Shown: positions 18,787 through 28,877 of the stretch, one piece after another
How the letters are laid out: each line of letters starts with the position of its first letter
Numbering within the stretch: position 1 is the stretch's first letter
Translations under genes and position numbers: made by a program
NCBI GenBank assembly: GCA_949297215.1
Contig: CASFRV010000001.1
Span: 620,001 to 684,000, forward strand
Reading direction: 5' to 3'
Source of the DNA: an uncultured Bacteroidales bacterium
Lineage (GTDB): Bacteria; Bacteroidota; Bacteroidia; Bacteroidales; Bacteroidaceae
Length of the DNA: 64,000 nucleotides
Notes under the pieces: generated by a model
What the model was told of the DNA's origin: nothing
The model's database searches: none
Seen by the model: the letters and a program-made list of their open reading frames with translations, nothing else

Positions 18787-19476
18787 TCATTCCGCTTGTT
18801 CGCCCGGCAAGGGACGAGGGCCAAAAATGGCCGTGCCTATGCGAACCATATTGCTGCCCTCCTGGATGGCTAAGGGATAATCGTGGCTCATCCCCCATGA
18901 ACGGAGGTTGAATAGGGGATCATCGGCAAACCACCTTTCACGAACTTCTTGGTAGATGCTGTATGCCTTATGAAACTCCTCACGGACCTGCCGGGCGTCG
19001 TCGGTGTTGGTGGCCATGCACATCACACCGCGCAAACGCACATGCGTACACGTTTGCCAGATGCCATCAGCCAGAAATTGCCGCAACTCATCAAGCAAGA
19101 AGCCGTATTTAGTGGGCTCGTCAGCGACGTGCAATTGCAATAGGCATGCGACTACGCGGTCCACGCGCGCCGCTTGCTTCTCAATCTCAAGGAGAAGCGG
19201 CAGGCTGTCCACGGCGTGGATGAGCGACACATGCGGTACCACATGTTTCACGTTGCTTCGTTGCAGATGGCCGATGAAGTGCCACTGCACGTCCGCCGGG
19301 AGCTGAGCTACCTTGGCCCGCAGCTCCTGCGCCCTGCTTTCACCGAAGATGCGCTGTCCCGCATCATAAGCTTGGCGCAAAGCATCAACCGGGTGAAACT
19401 TGGAGACGGCCACCAGGTCGACGTCGGAGGGCAATGTCCGGCGGATGGCTTCCAGCCGGCCGGCAAGTGGAGTCAT
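18787..19476 (-). CDS. YggS-family pyridoxal phosphate homeostasis protein
   Basis: The 229-residue protein has the PLP-binding lysine in LVAVSKFHP, the core IFGESRAQELRAKV, and the phosphate-binding loop SNMVRIGTAIFGPRP at the end, all typical of the YggS/PROSC family. These proteins bind PLP, have no known catalytic activity and keep vitamin B6 and amino acid pools balanced. The start overlaps the DUF4494 stop by four bases (ATGA), a pairing common in Bacteroidota. Confidence 0.92.
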   Translation of the reverse strand: MTPLAGRLEAIRRTLPSDVDLVAVSKFHPVDALRQAYDAGQRIFGESRAQELRAKVAQLPADVQWHFIGHLQRSNVKHVVPHVSLIHAVDSLPLLLEIEKQAARVDRVVACLLQLHVADEPTKYGFLLDELRQFLADGIWQTCTHVRLRGVMCMATNTDDARQVREEFHKAYSIYQEVRERWFADDPLFNLRSWGMSHDYPLAIQEGSNMVRIGTAIFGPRPLPGEQAE

Positions 19477-19952
19477 ACAGCCTCCTCCCGAGCGCCCTGC
19501 TGCGTGTGCTCCGGGGCGACCTCCTGGTAACGGAAAACGTCAAGAATGGGCGTCTCGGCCACCGACGCTATCGTATAGTCCATAAGAGAGCCCTTCATGC
19601 CCTCGTCTATGCGACGAACGGCCGCCCGCAAATCTGCAGCCTGAGCAAGCACGACGTGCGACGTCTTTTTTTCGGCACCGCTTTTCTCATCCAGTGTGAT
19701 GAAAGTGAGCTTGGCCTTGAACCAACGGTCGGCGCTCTCCTCCGAAGTCCAAAAGAGCTCGGCATAGCGCGCACGACGTATGTCGGCCACCTGAAACTCA
19801 CCCGTCATGAAGGGAGCTACCTCCTCCGTTATTCGTTTTTCAGCCTCGGTGAAATTGACGGCGTCCACCAAATACGTATCCGTCGTCTTCTTGACAAGAC
19901 CGCTCTCCAACGTCTTTTCATATTTCACCTTACATTCAAACCACTCGAACAT
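19473..19952 (-). CDS. DUF4494 family protein
   Basis: A 159-residue soluble protein beginning MFEWFECKVKYEKT. Segments KTTDTYLVDAVNFTEAEKRI and the AELFWTSEESADRWFKAKL that follows are what I recall of DUF4494, a Bacteroidota family of unknown function. The frame stays open for four more codons upstream to a TTG, but the ATG at 19952 is preferred because the family starts here. It is coupled to yggS downstream. No membrane segment or signal peptide is seen. Confidence 0.85.
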   Translation of the reverse strand: MFEWFECKVKYEKTLESGLVKKTTDTYLVDAVNFTEAEKRITEEVAPFMTGEFQVADIRRARYAELFWTSEESADRWFKAKLTFITLDEKSGAEKKTSHVVLAQAADLRAAVRRIDEGMKGSLMDYTIASVAETPILDVFRYQEVAPEHTQQGAREEAV

Positions 19953-19954
19953 AA

Positions 19955-20003
19955 CAATGGGCAATTAACAATTGACAATGGACAATTGAGAATTAACAAT
20001 TAA
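19955..20003. repeat. AT-rich intergenic repeat of CAATT/AATTG units
   Basis: The gap between prs and DUF4494 is made of near-copies of an AACAATTGACAATGG unit, in both orientations because the core is palindromic. Similar CAATTGTCAATTG tracts are, to my recollection, scattered between genes in several Bacteroidales genomes. The DUF4494 gene begins three bases away, so the tract lies in its leader. Confidence 0.55.
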
Positions 20004-20019
20004 GCAACCAGCTCTCGCT

Positions 20020-20961
20020 TCAGATGAGATACTGCGAACTGATGCTTTCGTTCTCCATGACGCGGCGTATGGTCTCGGCAAACATCGGGGCCACGCTCAG
20101 CTGCTTCACTTTGGCGCACGTCCCGTGGTAGGGGATGCTGTCGGTAAAGACAATTTCGTCGAGCGAGGAAGCTTCGACGCGGCGATCGGCAGGGCCCGAC
20201 ATGATACAGTGCGAAGCCACGGCACGCACGCTGCGCGCGCCACCCTCCATCATCAGGTCGGCCGCCTTCGTAATCGTTCCAGCGGTGTCCACGATGTCGT
20301 CCACCAGCACCACGTCCATACCACGCACGTCGCCGATAATCTGCATTGAGCTCACCTCGTTAGCTTTTTTCCTCGTTTTGTTGCAGAGCACCAGCGGGCA
20401 GTCCAGATATTTGGCATACGTGCTGGCCCGCTTCGAACCGCCCACATCGGGCGTCGCCATGCACAGATTGGGCAAGTTCAACGATTTCAGATACGGCAGC
20501 ATGATGGTCGAAGCATACAGGTGGTCGACCGGCACATCAAAGAAGCCCTGCTCCTGGTCGGCGTGAAGGTCCATGGTGATAAGCCGGTCAATGCCCGCCA
20601 CGCTGAGCAGGTCGGCAACGAGCTTGGCACCGATCGACACGCGCGGCTTATCCTTACGGTCCTGCCGGGCCCAGCCGAAATAGGGCACCACGGCGTTGAT
20701 GCTGCGCGCCGAGGCCCTCTTGGCCGCGTCGATCATCAGCAGCAGCTCCATGAGGTTGTCAGAGTTGGGGAAAGTCGACTGAACGAGAAACACATCGCGG
20801 CCACGGATCGACTCCTCGTAGCTCACCGAAAACTCGCCGTCAGCAAAATACGTGATGACCAGATTGCCCAGCGGACACCCCAGCGAACTGCATATCTTTT
20901 CAGCCAGATACCTCGACTTCGTACCCGAAAACACCATGAACGACTTGTTGTTTGTATCCAT
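20020..20961 (-). CDS. prs: Ribose-phosphate pyrophosphokinase Prs
   Basis: The 313-residue enzyme makes PRPP from ribose 5-phosphate and ATP for purines, pyrimidines, histidine and NAD. Seen are the N-terminal FSGTKSRYLAEKI, the ATP-site segment NAVVPYFGWARQDRK, the metal and substrate motif DLHADQEQGFFD, and the PRPP loop VVLVDDIVDTAGTI. Length is normal. It is followed leftward by DUF4494 and yggS across a 60-base repeat-bearing gap. Confidence 0.96.
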   Translation of the reverse strand: MDTNNKSFMVFSGTKSRYLAEKICSSLGCPLGNLVITYFADGEFSVSYEESIRGRDVFLVQSTFPNSDNLMELLLMIDAAKRASARSINAVVPYFGWARQDRKDKPRVSIGAKLVADLLSVAGIDRLITMDLHADQEQGFFDVPVDHLYASTIMLPYLKSLNLPNLCMATPDVGGSKRASTYAKYLDCPLVLCNKTRKKANEVSSMQIIGDVRGMDVVLVDDIVDTAGTITKAADLMMEGGARSVRAVASHCIMSGPADRRVEASSLDEIVFTDSIPYHGTCAKVKQLSVAPMFAETIRRVMENESISSQYLI

Positions 20962-21045
20962 AATTTACAGACAGATATTTTTTGTTTGGTAAAGTACTTC
21001 CTAATTTTTTACGCCACGCCCCTGGGGCAAAGCCCCCGACGGGGT

Positions 21046-21654
21046 TCACTCGGCCGCCCGCCGAAGCTTCCTGAAATGGGCGATAAGGCCGCGAAAGTCG
21101 GGCGTGCTGTACCTGTTAAAGCGGTTCCATACGGCCCCCAAAACGACGGCACCGCCAAACCCATACCCCTTGAGGCGGGCTATGTTGTCGGCGTCCACCC
21201 CGCCAAGCGCCATCACCTTTTTATCAATGAGGCCGCGCGAGGCATATTCGCGCAACAGTTCGGGCGGAAAGGGCGACAGATAGCCATCCTTCGATATGCT
21301 GTCGAAAACAGGGGACAGAATCACATAGCTGCAAGCCCTCTTCCTCCGCTCCACCTCCTCGATGGTGTGGCACGAGCAGCTCACGTGGCCCTTGTAGCCC
21401 TCCGGTATGCGCGGGTTTCGGGCGTTCAGATGAATACCCCCCAGGCGGTATTCGTTTTTCAGGTAAAAATGGTCGTGCGTCACGATGCGCCGCCTGTATC
21501 CCTCGGGGATGAGCGAAAGGAGGCGCTCCGAATAGACCGGTTCCGTGTTCGGCTTGCGCAGATGCAGCAGCTCCAACCCTTCGTCGAACAGAGCTGTCAG
21601 TATGCGGTGTTCTTCCACGAAGAAATAGGGCGTCGTCATCAAAATGAGCTTCAT
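21046..21654 (-). CDS. Thiamine phosphate synthase-like protein (ThiE/TenI superfamily)
   Basis: At 202 residues this is a TIM barrel of the ThiE/TenI kind: start MKLILMTTPYFFVEEHRI, then GLELLHLRKP, the GGIHLNARNPRIPEG strand, YVILSPVFDSISKDGY and a C-terminal phosphate-binding GGVDADNIARL. It lacks the usual RxKD-type segment in full, so TMP synthase activity is not certain; TenI members act as thiazole tautomerases or have no known role. No other thiamine genes are nearby, which weakens a pathway assignment. A -7 element stands 28 bases upstream. Confidence 0.8.
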   Translation of the reverse strand: MKLILMTTPYFFVEEHRILTALFDEGLELLHLRKPNTEPVYSERLLSLIPEGYRRRIVTHDHFYLKNEYRLGGIHLNARNPRIPEGYKGHVSCSCHTIEEVERRKRACSYVILSPVFDSISKDGYLSPFPPELLREYASRGLIDKKVMALGGVDADNIARLKGYGFGGAVVLGAVWNRFNRYSTPDFRGLIAHFRKLRRAAE

Positions 21655-21681
21655 TTTTCAAGCACCGAATGATTACGCCGG

Positions 21682-21689
21682 CAAAGTTA
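21682..21689 (-). promoter_or_regulatory. -7 element of the ThiE-like gene
   Basis: TAACTTTG on the minus strand fits TAnnTTTG; it ends 28 bases before the start codon. The -33 site is AT-rich and has no clear TTTG. Confidence 0.5.
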
Positions 21690-21902
21690 CGTAATTTTTT
21701 TAAAACTTTATTCGCAGTTTATTGGCTTCAAAGAAGAAGCTTTGTTCAGAAGACAACCGGCTTCTCTCTGTACTATCTCCACGTTGCAAGTTTCACTTGA
21801 TGGTAACGAAAACAGATGTTGTTACTGTGTCGTGTACATTTGTCTAATGAGAAGAATCGTTTATTTGCGCCTTAAAAGACGGATCGCAAATACCTATTGT
21901 GT

Positions 21903-21934
21903 ATTGTAATTCTCGTCAGAAATATTTACTTTTG
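21903..21934 (+). promoter_or_regulatory. Promoter of rlmD
   Basis: TACTTTTG at 21927-21934 matches TAnnTTTG and an ATTG at 21903-21906 lies 20 bases upstream. The leader to the rlmD ATG is about 65 bases. Confidence 0.55.
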
Positions 21935-22007
21935 CAGTTGCGGCGCCAGGCGCCGGGAAAGCCCCGATGAGGAAGGGGAAAGTATGACGAAAAGACACTG
22001 AAAGACG

Positions 22008-23426
22008 ATGGGAAGAAAGAAGAAGGCCCTCCCGGTGTGGGAAGGCGTCAGGATAGAAGATGTGGCTGCCGAGGGCATGGCGATGGCCCACGTGGAGGGC
22101 CGCGTGGTGTTTGTGCCCTTTGCCGTGCCGGGCGACGTGGTGGATCTGCGGGCGCGCCGCGTGAAAAACCGGTATGCCGAGGCCGAGGTGGTGAAAATGG
22201 TGTCGCCTTCGCCGCGGCGGGTGGAACCGTTTTGCCCCCATTTCGGCACGTGCGGCGGCTGCCGCTGGCAGATCCTGCCCTATGCCGACCAGCTGCGCTA
22301 CAAGCAGCGGCAAGTGGAGGACGCTCTGCGCCGCATCGGCGGCGTTGAGCTGCCGGAGGTGGCCCCCATATTGCCCAGCGCCCGCCAGCGGGCATACAGG
22401 AACAAGCTCGATTTTGCATTTGGCAGCCGGTGCTGGCTCACCCGCGAGCAGATGGAGGCCGGCGTGGCGCGGAGTGGGGGACTGGGCTTCCACCTGCCCG
22501 GGGCTTTCGACAAGATTCTCGACATACGGCAGTGTGCCCTTATGCCCGAGGTGAACAACCGCGTACGGGATGCCGTGCGCACGTATGCGGTGGAGCACGG
22601 GTTGTCGTTTTACGACGTGCGCGCCGGGCGCGGACTGCTGCGTGGCCTGATGCTCAGAACGTCGGAAACCACGGGCGAGGTGATGGCCCTCTTGCAGGTG
22701 CGCATGGAGACGGACAGTGACCGCCGCAACGTGGACGACCTGCTGGCTTACGTGGCGCGGGAGCTGCCGGAGGTGACCTCGCTCCTATACGTCGACAACC
22801 ATAAATGCAACGATACGATAGGCGACCTGGACGTTGTGGCCTACAAGGGGCCGTCGTATATCGTCGAGGAGATGGAGGGCCTGCGCTTCAGGGTGGGGGC
22901 GAAGAGTTTTTACCAGACGAACGCGCAGCAGGCCTACGAGCTCTACAAGGTGGCCCGGCGCTTCGCGAGGCTGACGGGGAGGGAGCTTGTGTACGACCTC
23001 TACACCGGCACGGGCACCATCGCCTGCTTCGTGGCGCGGCAGGCCAGCCGCGTGGTGGGCATCGAGTATGTGCCCGAAGCCGTGGAGGCGGCCCGCGCCG
23101 GCGCTGCCTTGAACGGCATAGCGAACACCGAGTTTTTTGCCGGCGACATGAAGGACGTGCTGCGGGCCGACTTCATCGAGGCGCACGGCCGCCCCGACGT
23201 GGTGATCACCGATCCGCCCCGTGCGGGGATGCACCCGGGTGTGGTGCACTCCATCCTCGGGGCCGCGCCCGAGCGCATCGTCTACGTGAGCTGTAACCCG
23301 GCCACGCAGGCGCGCGATCTGGCCATGATGGACAAGGCTTACAAGGTGGAAGCCGTGCAGCCGGTCGACATGTTTCCGCATACGCAACATGTGGAGAACG
23401 TTGTGCTCTTAAAACGTAGGCAGTGA
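22008..23426 (+). CDS. rlmD: 23S rRNA (uracil-1939-C5)-methyltransferase RlmD
   Basis: The 472-residue protein has an N-terminal TRAM domain (VRIEDVAAEGMAMAHVEG), then the four-cysteine iron-sulfur site CPHFGTCGGC ... RQCALMPE, and a Rossmann methyltransferase domain with LYTGTGTIACFVA, the DPPRAGMHP motif and the nucleophile in YVSCNPATQARDL. This set defines the RlmD/RumA family; which uracil is modified (U1939 of 23S, or a tRNA position) cannot be told from sequence alone. The stop overlaps the start of the next gene. Confidence 0.9.
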   Translation: MGRKKKALPVWEGVRIEDVAAEGMAMAHVEGRVVFVPFAVPGDVVDLRARRVKNRYAEAEVVKMVSPSPRRVEPFCPHFGTCGGCRWQILPYADQLRYKQRQVEDALRRIGGVELPEVAPILPSARQRAYRNKLDFAFGSRCWLTREQMEAGVARSGGLGFHLPGAFDKILDIRQCALMPEVNNRVRDAVRTYAVEHGLSFYDVRAGRGLLRGLMLRTSETTGEVMALLQVRMETDSDRRNVDDLLAYVARELPEVTSLLYVDNHKCNDTIGDLDVVAYKGPSYIVEEMEGLRFRVGAKSFYQTNAQQAYELYKVARRFARLTGRELVYDLYTGTGTIACFVARQASRVVGIEYVPEAVEAARAGAALNGIANTEFFAGDMKDVLRADFIEAHGRPDVVITDPPRAGMHPGVVHSILGAAPERIVYVSCNPATQARDLAMMDKAYKVEAVQPVDMFPHTQHVENVVLLKRRQ

Positions 23427-24127
23427 CACAAGCACATCGCCCCCCTTCGGCCTTGGAGGACGCCATGACCCCGCTTGTGAGGGCGGCCGACGCCCGGGGG
23501 CTTGCGGCGTTTGTGGCGTCGCTCCCCCATTCGCGCCGCCGGGCGGCCGCTGCCATCTTGGCCGGGCAGCTGCTCCCCGAGGTCGACGAAAATGCCTTCT
23601 GGCAGCTGTTTGAAGCATGGGTACCATGCGATGCGAAAGCGCTGCTGGGCACCTTCCTGAAAGCGGCGGCGCAGCGATACGGAGCGGGGCGGCTGAACTT
23701 GGCCGATGAGCGGTTGCGCCGTTTTGCCCAAGACGAAGCCAGCGACGTCGACAGGCAGAAACTGTTGGCCGCGCTCATGCCTGTCGTGCAGGGGGTGGCC
23801 GACGCGCTGAGGTTACTTGCCATGGCCGACGGGCTGCCGCTCGCCCCGCTGGCAAAAACGCTGATGCGCTGCGACACACCGCCTGCCTATTTCTGCCTGC
23901 TGCGCACGTTGCAAAGCCGCGACGCCTCGCCTCAGACCGTGCGTGCCTGCTGCCTGATGCTGATGAAGAGGGGCGGCCGCCTAGCGTTTAACATGGCCAG
24001 CATCCTAGCTGCCTATTTCGGACTGAACCGGCTGCCGGGCACGTTTTCGCTCACGCTACCCGCCTACGAGCTGAGCCGTCTGGACGCTTCGTACGAGCCT
24101 TTCAGAAAGCTGCTGTTGAAGGTCTGA
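23423..24127 (+). CDS. Hypothetical protein coupled to rlmD
   Basis: A mostly helical, leucine- and alanine-rich 234-residue protein without signal peptide or membrane helix. A GTG at 23423 overlaps the rlmD stop (GTGA); an ATG at 23465 (MTPLVRAADARG) is the alternative and perhaps better start. Third-position GC is high, as in the neighbours, so this is a real gene. I recognise no domain. Coupling to rlmD suggests, weakly, a role connected with RNA or ribosome. A nested hairpin with a T-run follows. Confidence 0.75.
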   Translation: MTQAHRPPSALEDAMTPLVRAADARGLAAFVASLPHSRRRAAAAILAGQLLPEVDENAFWQLFEAWVPCDAKALLGTFLKAAAQRYGAGRLNLADERLRRFAQDEASDVDRQKLLAALMPVVQGVADALRLLAMADGLPLAPLAKTLMRCDTPPAYFCLLRTLQSRDASPQTVRACCLMLMKRGGRLAFNMASILAAYFGLNRLPGTFSLTLPAYELSRLDASYEPFRKLLLKV

Positions 24128-24140
24128 CCCCGCCCGAAAG

Positions 24141-24191
24141 CTGCCGGCCGCAGGCATGCGCGCGTAAGGAACGCGCCGGCAGAACTTTTTT
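24141..24191 (+). terminator. Terminator after the rlmD operon
   Basis: CTGCCGGC (24141-24148) pairs with GCCGGCAG (24175-24182), enclosing a second stem of GCGCGT and ACGCGC; six T follow at 24186-24191. Confidence 0.65.
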
Positions 24192-24243
24192 ACGCCGAAC
24201 TTTCAAGACAACCTATATTATATATATCATAGACAATCGCATC

Positions 24244-26601
24244 ATGAAAAAATGGATGGCTCTGTGCCTGTGTTTGCTGACGCTCTCGCTGCCGGCCGAG
24301 GCCAGAAAAAGGAAAAAAGCCGATAAGCAACCGGCGGCAGCCCAAAAGGAGACAACCCGACAGGGGCTTTTCACCGTCGTAAAGAACGGCGACGACTGGT
24401 ATTTCGAAGTGCCTGACAGCCTGTTGGGGCGCCGCATCCTGGCCACCGTGCGCTACACGGCCACACCGGCGGCCACCTCCATGTACGGCGGCGAGCTGGC
24501 CAACCAACAGACGGTGTATTGGGAGGAAGCGCCCGGCGACCGCCTGCTGCTGCGTGCCGACATGACGGTAAACGTGGCCAACCCGACAGAAGCTATCAAC
24601 AGGGCTGTCATCATCAGCAACGAAAACCCCATCATCGGTCTCTTCAAGACTGAGGGCCGTACAGAGGGGCGGCGTAAAATAAAAGTGACGCAGCTTTTCA
24701 GCGACGACAACAGTGCGTTGGGGCTGCCACGCTCGGTCAAGGACCGCTTAGGGCTAACGTCGCAGCTCGCGGCAAGCTCGTACATTGAGAGCATAAAGAC
24801 GTTTCCCATAAACACCGAGGTGCGCTCGGTGAAAACATATGCATCGACCTCACCGAAAACCGTGGCCGGGCGCGCTACCGGCAGAGTGACAGTGGGGCTG
24901 AACGTCTCGTTCGTTCTCCTTCCAGAGAACCCCATGCAACGCCGGCTGTTCGACCCGCGCGTGGGGTATTTTGCCGACCAGTTTTACTACTATTCTGACC
25001 ACCAGCAGCAGGTGGAAGACAAGCGCTTCATCGTGCGCTGGCGCCTTGAGCCCAAAGACAGCGCCGACGCTGAACGGATGAAGCGCGGCGAACTGGTGGA
25101 GCCGAAAAAACCGATCGTCTACTACATTGACCCCGCCACGCCACCGCAATGGCGGAAATACCTGATTGCCGGCGTAAACGACTGGCAAAAAGCCTTCGAA
25201 AGGGCTGGTTTTAAAAACGCCATCATGGCAAAGGAGTGGCCCGAGAACGACTCGACCATGAGCATGGAAGATGCCCGCTTCTCCGTCATACGCTATCTTG
25301 CATCACCCATCCCCAACGCCTACGGGCCCCAGGTGCACGACCCACGCAGCGGCGAAATCATTGAAAGCCACATATGCTGGTACCACAACGTGATGACGCT
25401 CGTGCACGACTGGTACATGATACAGGCTGGAACGCTCGACGAGGCGGCCCGCAAGATGCACTACGACGAGGAACTCATGGGACAGCTCATTCGCTTCGTA
25501 TCCTCGCACGAGGTGGGGCACACGCTCGGCCTGCGCCACAACTTCGGCGCCTCGAGCACCGTGCCCGTCGACAGCCTGCGCAGCAAAAGCTGGGTGGAAA
25601 AGCACGGACACACACCCAGCATCATGGATTATGCCCGCTTCAACTACGTGGCACAGCCGGAAGACAGCATCTCGCGCAAAGGCATTTTCCCACGTATAGG
25701 CGATTATGACCTTTGGGCCATCGAGTGGGGATACACGCCTATGTTTGATGCCTACGACGACGAAAGCGACCGCTACGAGCTGGAAAAGCTCATCGGCGAC
25801 CGCTTGCGCCGTGAGCCCCGCTTGTGGTTTGGCGACGGCGAGACGAACGTGACGAACGACCCACGATGCCAGACGGAGGACCTCGGAGACGACGCCGTGA
25901 AAGCCAGCGAGCTGGGACTGCTCAACCTGCAACGCGAAATGGCAGCTCTCCCGCGCTGGACGTTCGATGTCAACGACCCCGAAGGCAAAAACCTGCGCCG
26001 CATGTACGGACAGATTGAGACGCAATTTCTCCGTTATGCCAACCACGTCCTTGCCAACATCGGTGGCATTTACGCCGATTATAAAACGAGCTCAGAACCC
26101 GGCCCCATCTATACCGACACACCGCGTCAGCGTCAGGAAGCAGCACTTGCATATCTTGACCGGAACGTCATGAACGAGCCTGCCTGGCTCGTCAACACGG
26201 AGTTTGCCAAACGCCTCTTCCCCGAGCCCTCTGCCCGCACGTCGCGCATCGGTTGCAGCCTCGTGGCCCGCATGTTGTCAACCTCGAAACTGCAGGAGCT
26301 TACGCAGACTTATCCGGCAACCGACTATCTCGACGACCTTTTGGGACGTCTTTTCAAAGAGACTGCGACAGGGCGGCCCGTCAGTCTCTACCGCCGCGGC
26401 TTGCAGGCACAGGCCGTCACCACGCTCATCGACGTGGCCGACGCGCTTTCCACAGCCTCGACGTTGCGTGCCCCCGTCTTGGATGCCCTTCGCACACTTG
26501 GGAAAAAGCTCGATGCTGCCCGGCCCGCCGACCGCGACTCACGGGCACACTATTTTGCCCTGCGCCGTACCATAAATCGGGCTTTTGAAGAAATGAAGTG
26601 A
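24244..26601 (+). CDS. Secreted zinc-dependent metalloprotease (metzincin, DUF5117/DUF5118 type)
   Basis: The 785-residue protein has a Sec signal peptide ([16 protein letters not shown], cut near residue 20) and a basic linker. The N-terminal half ([22 protein letters not shown]) resembles the DUF5118/DUF5117 regions of a large Bacteroidota protease family. The active site is a metzincin motif, [17 protein letters not shown], about residue 425, with a downstream Met-turn in [10 protein letters not shown]. It is likely exported to the periplasm or beyond; the substrate is unknown. It is separated from the gmd-fcl pair by 37 bases and may share a message with it. Confidence 0.92.
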   Translation: MKKWMALCLCLLTLSLPAEARKRKKADKQPAAAQKETTRQGLFTVVKNGDDWYFEVPDSLLGRRILATVRYTATPAATSMYGGELANQQTVYWEEAPGDRLLLRADMTVNVANPTEAINRAVIISNENPIIGLFKTEGRTEGRRKIKVTQLFSDDNSALGLPRSVKDRLGLTSQLAASSYIESIKTFPINTEVRSVKTYASTSPKTVAGRATGRVTVGLNVSFVLLPENPMQRRLFDPRVGYFADQFYYYSDHQQQVEDKRFIVRWRLEPKDSADAERMKRGELVEPKKPIVYYIDPATPPQWRKYLIAGVNDWQKAFERAGFKNAIMAKEWPENDSTMSMEDARFSVIRYLASPIPNAYGPQVHDPRSGEIIESHICWYHNVMTLVHDWYMIQAGTLDEAARKMHYDEELMGQLIRFVSSHEVGHTLGLRHNFGASSTVPVDSLRSKSWVEKHGHTPSIMDYARFNYVAQPEDSISRKGIFPRIGDYDLWAIEWGYTPMFDAYDDESDRYELEKLIGDRLRREPRLWFGDGETNVTNDPRCQTEDLGDDAVKASELGLLNLQREMAALPRWTFDVNDPEGKNLRRMYGQIETQFLRYANHVLANIGGIYADYKTSSEPGPIYTDTPRQRQEAALAYLDRNVMNEPAWLVNTEFAKRLFPEPSARTSRIGCSLVARMLSTSKLQELTQTYPATDYLDDLLGRLFKETATGRPVSLYRRGLQAQAVTTLIDVADALSTASTLRAPVLDALRTLGKKLDAARPADRDSRAHYFALRRTINRAFEEMK

Positions 26602-26638
26602 GCCCCCTAAAATTACGATACCCAAAAACTTACACGAT

Positions 26639-27715
26639 ATGAAGAAAGTAGCTTTGATTACAGGCATCACCGGACAAGATGGCTCCTATCTGGCCGAGTT
26701 TCTGCTGGATAAGGGTTACGAAGTCCACGGAGTGTTAAGACGTTCATCTTCGTTCAACACCGGCCGTATAGAACATCTATATTTGGACGAATGGGTGAGA
26801 GACATGCACCGCCCCCGCTTGCTCACGCTGCATTATGGCGACATGACAGACACTTCGTCGCTCATACGTATCATCCAGAAAATAAGACCCGACGAAATCT
26901 ATAACCTCGCAGCCCAAAGCCACGTGAAGGTGAGCTTCGACGTACCGGAATATACCGCAGAGACGGTTGCCGTAGGCACGCTCCGGCTACTCGAAGCCGT
27001 GCGCATCTTAGGCTTGGAACAACATACGCGCATCTACCAGGCTTCCACCTCAGAGCTCTTCGGACTGGTGCAGGAAGTGCCGCAACGCGAAACGACGCCT
27101 TTTTATCCCCGTTCACCCTATGGCGTGGCCAAACTATACGCCTACTGGATCGTGAAAAACTATCGCGAGAGCTATGGCATGTTCGCTGTCAACGGCATAT
27201 TGTTTAACCATGAAAGCGAACGCCGCGGAGAAAACTTTGTCACGCGCAAGATAACGTTGGCAGCAGCCCGCATTGCCGCCGGACTGCAAGACCGCCTCTA
27301 CCTGGGAAACCTCGACGCCCGACGCGACTGGGGATATGCTCCCGACTATGTGGAATGTATGTGGATGATGCTGCAACACGACACACCCGAGGACTTTGTC
27401 ATTGCCACAGGGCAGTTCCATTCGGTACGCGAATTTACCACGTTGGCCTTCCACCACGTAGGCATAGAGCTGGAATGGCAAGGCGAAGGCTTAGACGAAA
27501 AAGGGGTGGACCGTTCTACCGGACGAGTATGGGTCGAAGTGGACAAACGTTTCTTCCGTCCGGCAGAGGTGGAGTCGTTGCTTGGCGACCCAACGAAAGC
27601 ACGCGAAAAACTGGGATGGAATCCTTGCAAAACGCCGTTTGAAGAGCTTGTCAGAAGGATGGTGGTTCACGATGTCGAATATGTTAAAAAGTCAGGCCAT
27701 GAAATGCAACGATAA
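26639..27715 (+). CDS. gmd: GDP-mannose 4,6-dehydratase
   Basis: A 358-residue short-chain dehydrogenase-type enzyme that converts GDP-D-mannose to GDP-4-keto-6-deoxymannose. The NADP site is [16 protein letters not shown], and [17 protein letters not shown] contains the Tyr-Lys pair; [17 protein letters not shown] is the Gmd-specific substrate region. The next gene, fcl, completes GDP-L-fucose synthesis and overlaps its end by 17 bases. GDP-fucose feeds capsule, O-glycoprotein and lipopolysaccharide synthesis in Bacteroidota. Confidence 0.96.
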   Translation: MKKVALITGITGQDGSYLAEFLLDKGYEVHGVLRRSSSFNTGRIEHLYLDEWVRDMHRPRLLTLHYGDMTDTSSLIRIIQKIRPDEIYNLAAQSHVKVSFDVPEYTAETVAVGTLRLLEAVRILGLEQHTRIYQASTSELFGLVQEVPQRETTPFYPRSPYGVAKLYAYWIVKNYRESYGMFAVNGILFNHESERRGENFVTRKITLAAARIAAGLQDRLYLGNLDARRDWGYAPDYVECMWMMLQHDTPEDFVIATGQFHSVREFTTLAFHHVGIELEWQGEGLDEKGVDRSTGRVWVEVDKRFFRPAEVESLLGDPTKAREKLGWNPCKTPFEELVRRMVVHDVEYVKKSGHEMQR

Positions 27716-28772
27716 AATATATGTAGCCGGGCATCACGGCTTGGTAGGTTCAGCCATATGGAGAAGTTTACAGTCCAGGGGTTATACTAATCTCATTGGC
27801 CGCACCCATGTCGAACTCGACTTGCTTGATGGCGTAGCTGTCCGTCGTTTTTTCGATGAAGAACAGCCCGATTACGTTGTTTTGGCAGCAGCACACGTAG
27901 GAGGAATTTTGGCCAACAGCCGTTATCGCGCCGATTTCATTTACGAGAACCTTCAAATACAGCAAAACGTCATTGGTGAAAGCTTCCGCCACGATGTAAA
28001 AAAACTGCTCTTCCTTGGCTCAACATGCATATACCCCAAGGAAGCTCCTCAGCCGATGAAGGAAAACGCGTTGCTGACATTGCCTCTTGAATATACCAAC
28101 GAGCCTTATGCCATAGCCAAAATAGCAGGCTTAAAGCTGTGCGAGAGCTTCAATCTGCAATACGGAACTAATTATATTGCCGTTATGCCCACCAACCTGT
28201 ATGGGCCTCGCGACAATTTCCATTTGGAAAACAGTCATGTCATGCCCGCCATGATGCGTAAAATGCACTTGGCACGACTGCTCAGCGAGGGAAATTTTGA
28301 CGCGCTGCGTGCCGATTTGAAAAAAAGGCCTTCCGAGCAAATCCCTTCCGACGTATCGGATACAGAACTTTTGCAAAAGCTTGCGTTCTACGGCATCACT
28401 CCCGGCCGGCTGTATCTATGGGGAACTGGTAAGCCGCTGAGAGAATTTTTATGGAGCGAGGATATGGCCGATGCATGCGTATTCCTTATGGAAAATGTCG
28501 ATTTCAAAGACACCTACGACCCGGCAGAACACGAAGTGCGCAACTGCCATATTAATATTGGCACAGGCTTGGAAACATCCATTGCGGATCTGGCAGAGCT
28601 CGTACGTAAGACCGTCGGCTTCGAAGGAGAAATACAGTTTGACGCTTCGAAACCAGATGGAACCATGCGAAAACTGACGGATGTAAGCAAATTGCACGCC
28701 TTGGGATGGCACCATAAAATCGAGTTGGACGAAGGCGTAAAGAAACTATACGACTGGTATTTACAGTCATAA
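27699..28772 (+). CDS. fcl: GDP-L-fucose synthase
   Basis: The 357-residue enzyme epimerises and reduces the Gmd product to GDP-L-fucose. The NADP site is [17 protein letters not shown], and the catalytic residues are in STCIYPKEA and [15 protein letters not shown]. The frame extends 39 codons upstream inside gmd; the ATG at 27699 gives a length and N-terminus normal for the family and overlaps gmd by 17 bases. Near residue 190-280 it carries an inserted loop ([12 protein letters not shown]) often seen in Bacteroidota Fcl. Confidence 0.95.
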   Translation: MKCNDKIYVAGHHGLVGSAIWRSLQSRGYTNLIGRTHVELDLLDGVAVRRFFDEEQPDYVVLAAAHVGGILANSRYRADFIYENLQIQQNVIGESFRHDVKKLLFLGSTCIYPKEAPQPMKENALLTLPLEYTNEPYAIAKIAGLKLCESFNLQYGTNYIAVMPTNLYGPRDNFHLENSHVMPAMMRKMHLARLLSEGNFDALRADLKKRPSEQIPSDVSDTELLQKLAFYGITPGRLYLWGTGKPLREFLWSEDMADACVFLMENVDFKDTYDPAEHEVRNCHINIGTGLETSIADLAELVRKTVGFEGEIQFDASKPDGTMRKLTDVSKLHALGWHHKIELDEGVKKLYDWYLQS

Positions 28773-28877
28773 ATGCCACCCAAACAGCCCCATCCCATAG
28801 CTTAAAGACAAAACTTCTGCACAAGTAGATTTTTATACGTCTGCCCTGTACGTTTACAAAAGAAACACCACATCGCA

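Larger units (their letters stand above)
21655..22007. other. Intergenic region between two divergent genes
   Basis: This 353-base gap holds outward promoters for both neighbours (separate entries). The middle, about 21700-21900, is AT-rich with no open frame of note, no stable long stem and no riboswitch that I can recognise. Confidence 0.6.

Noticed and set aside
21013-21045. GGGGCTTTGCCCC-type hairpin between the ThiE-like gene and prs
   Set aside because: No T-run in the direction of transcription; not called as a terminator.
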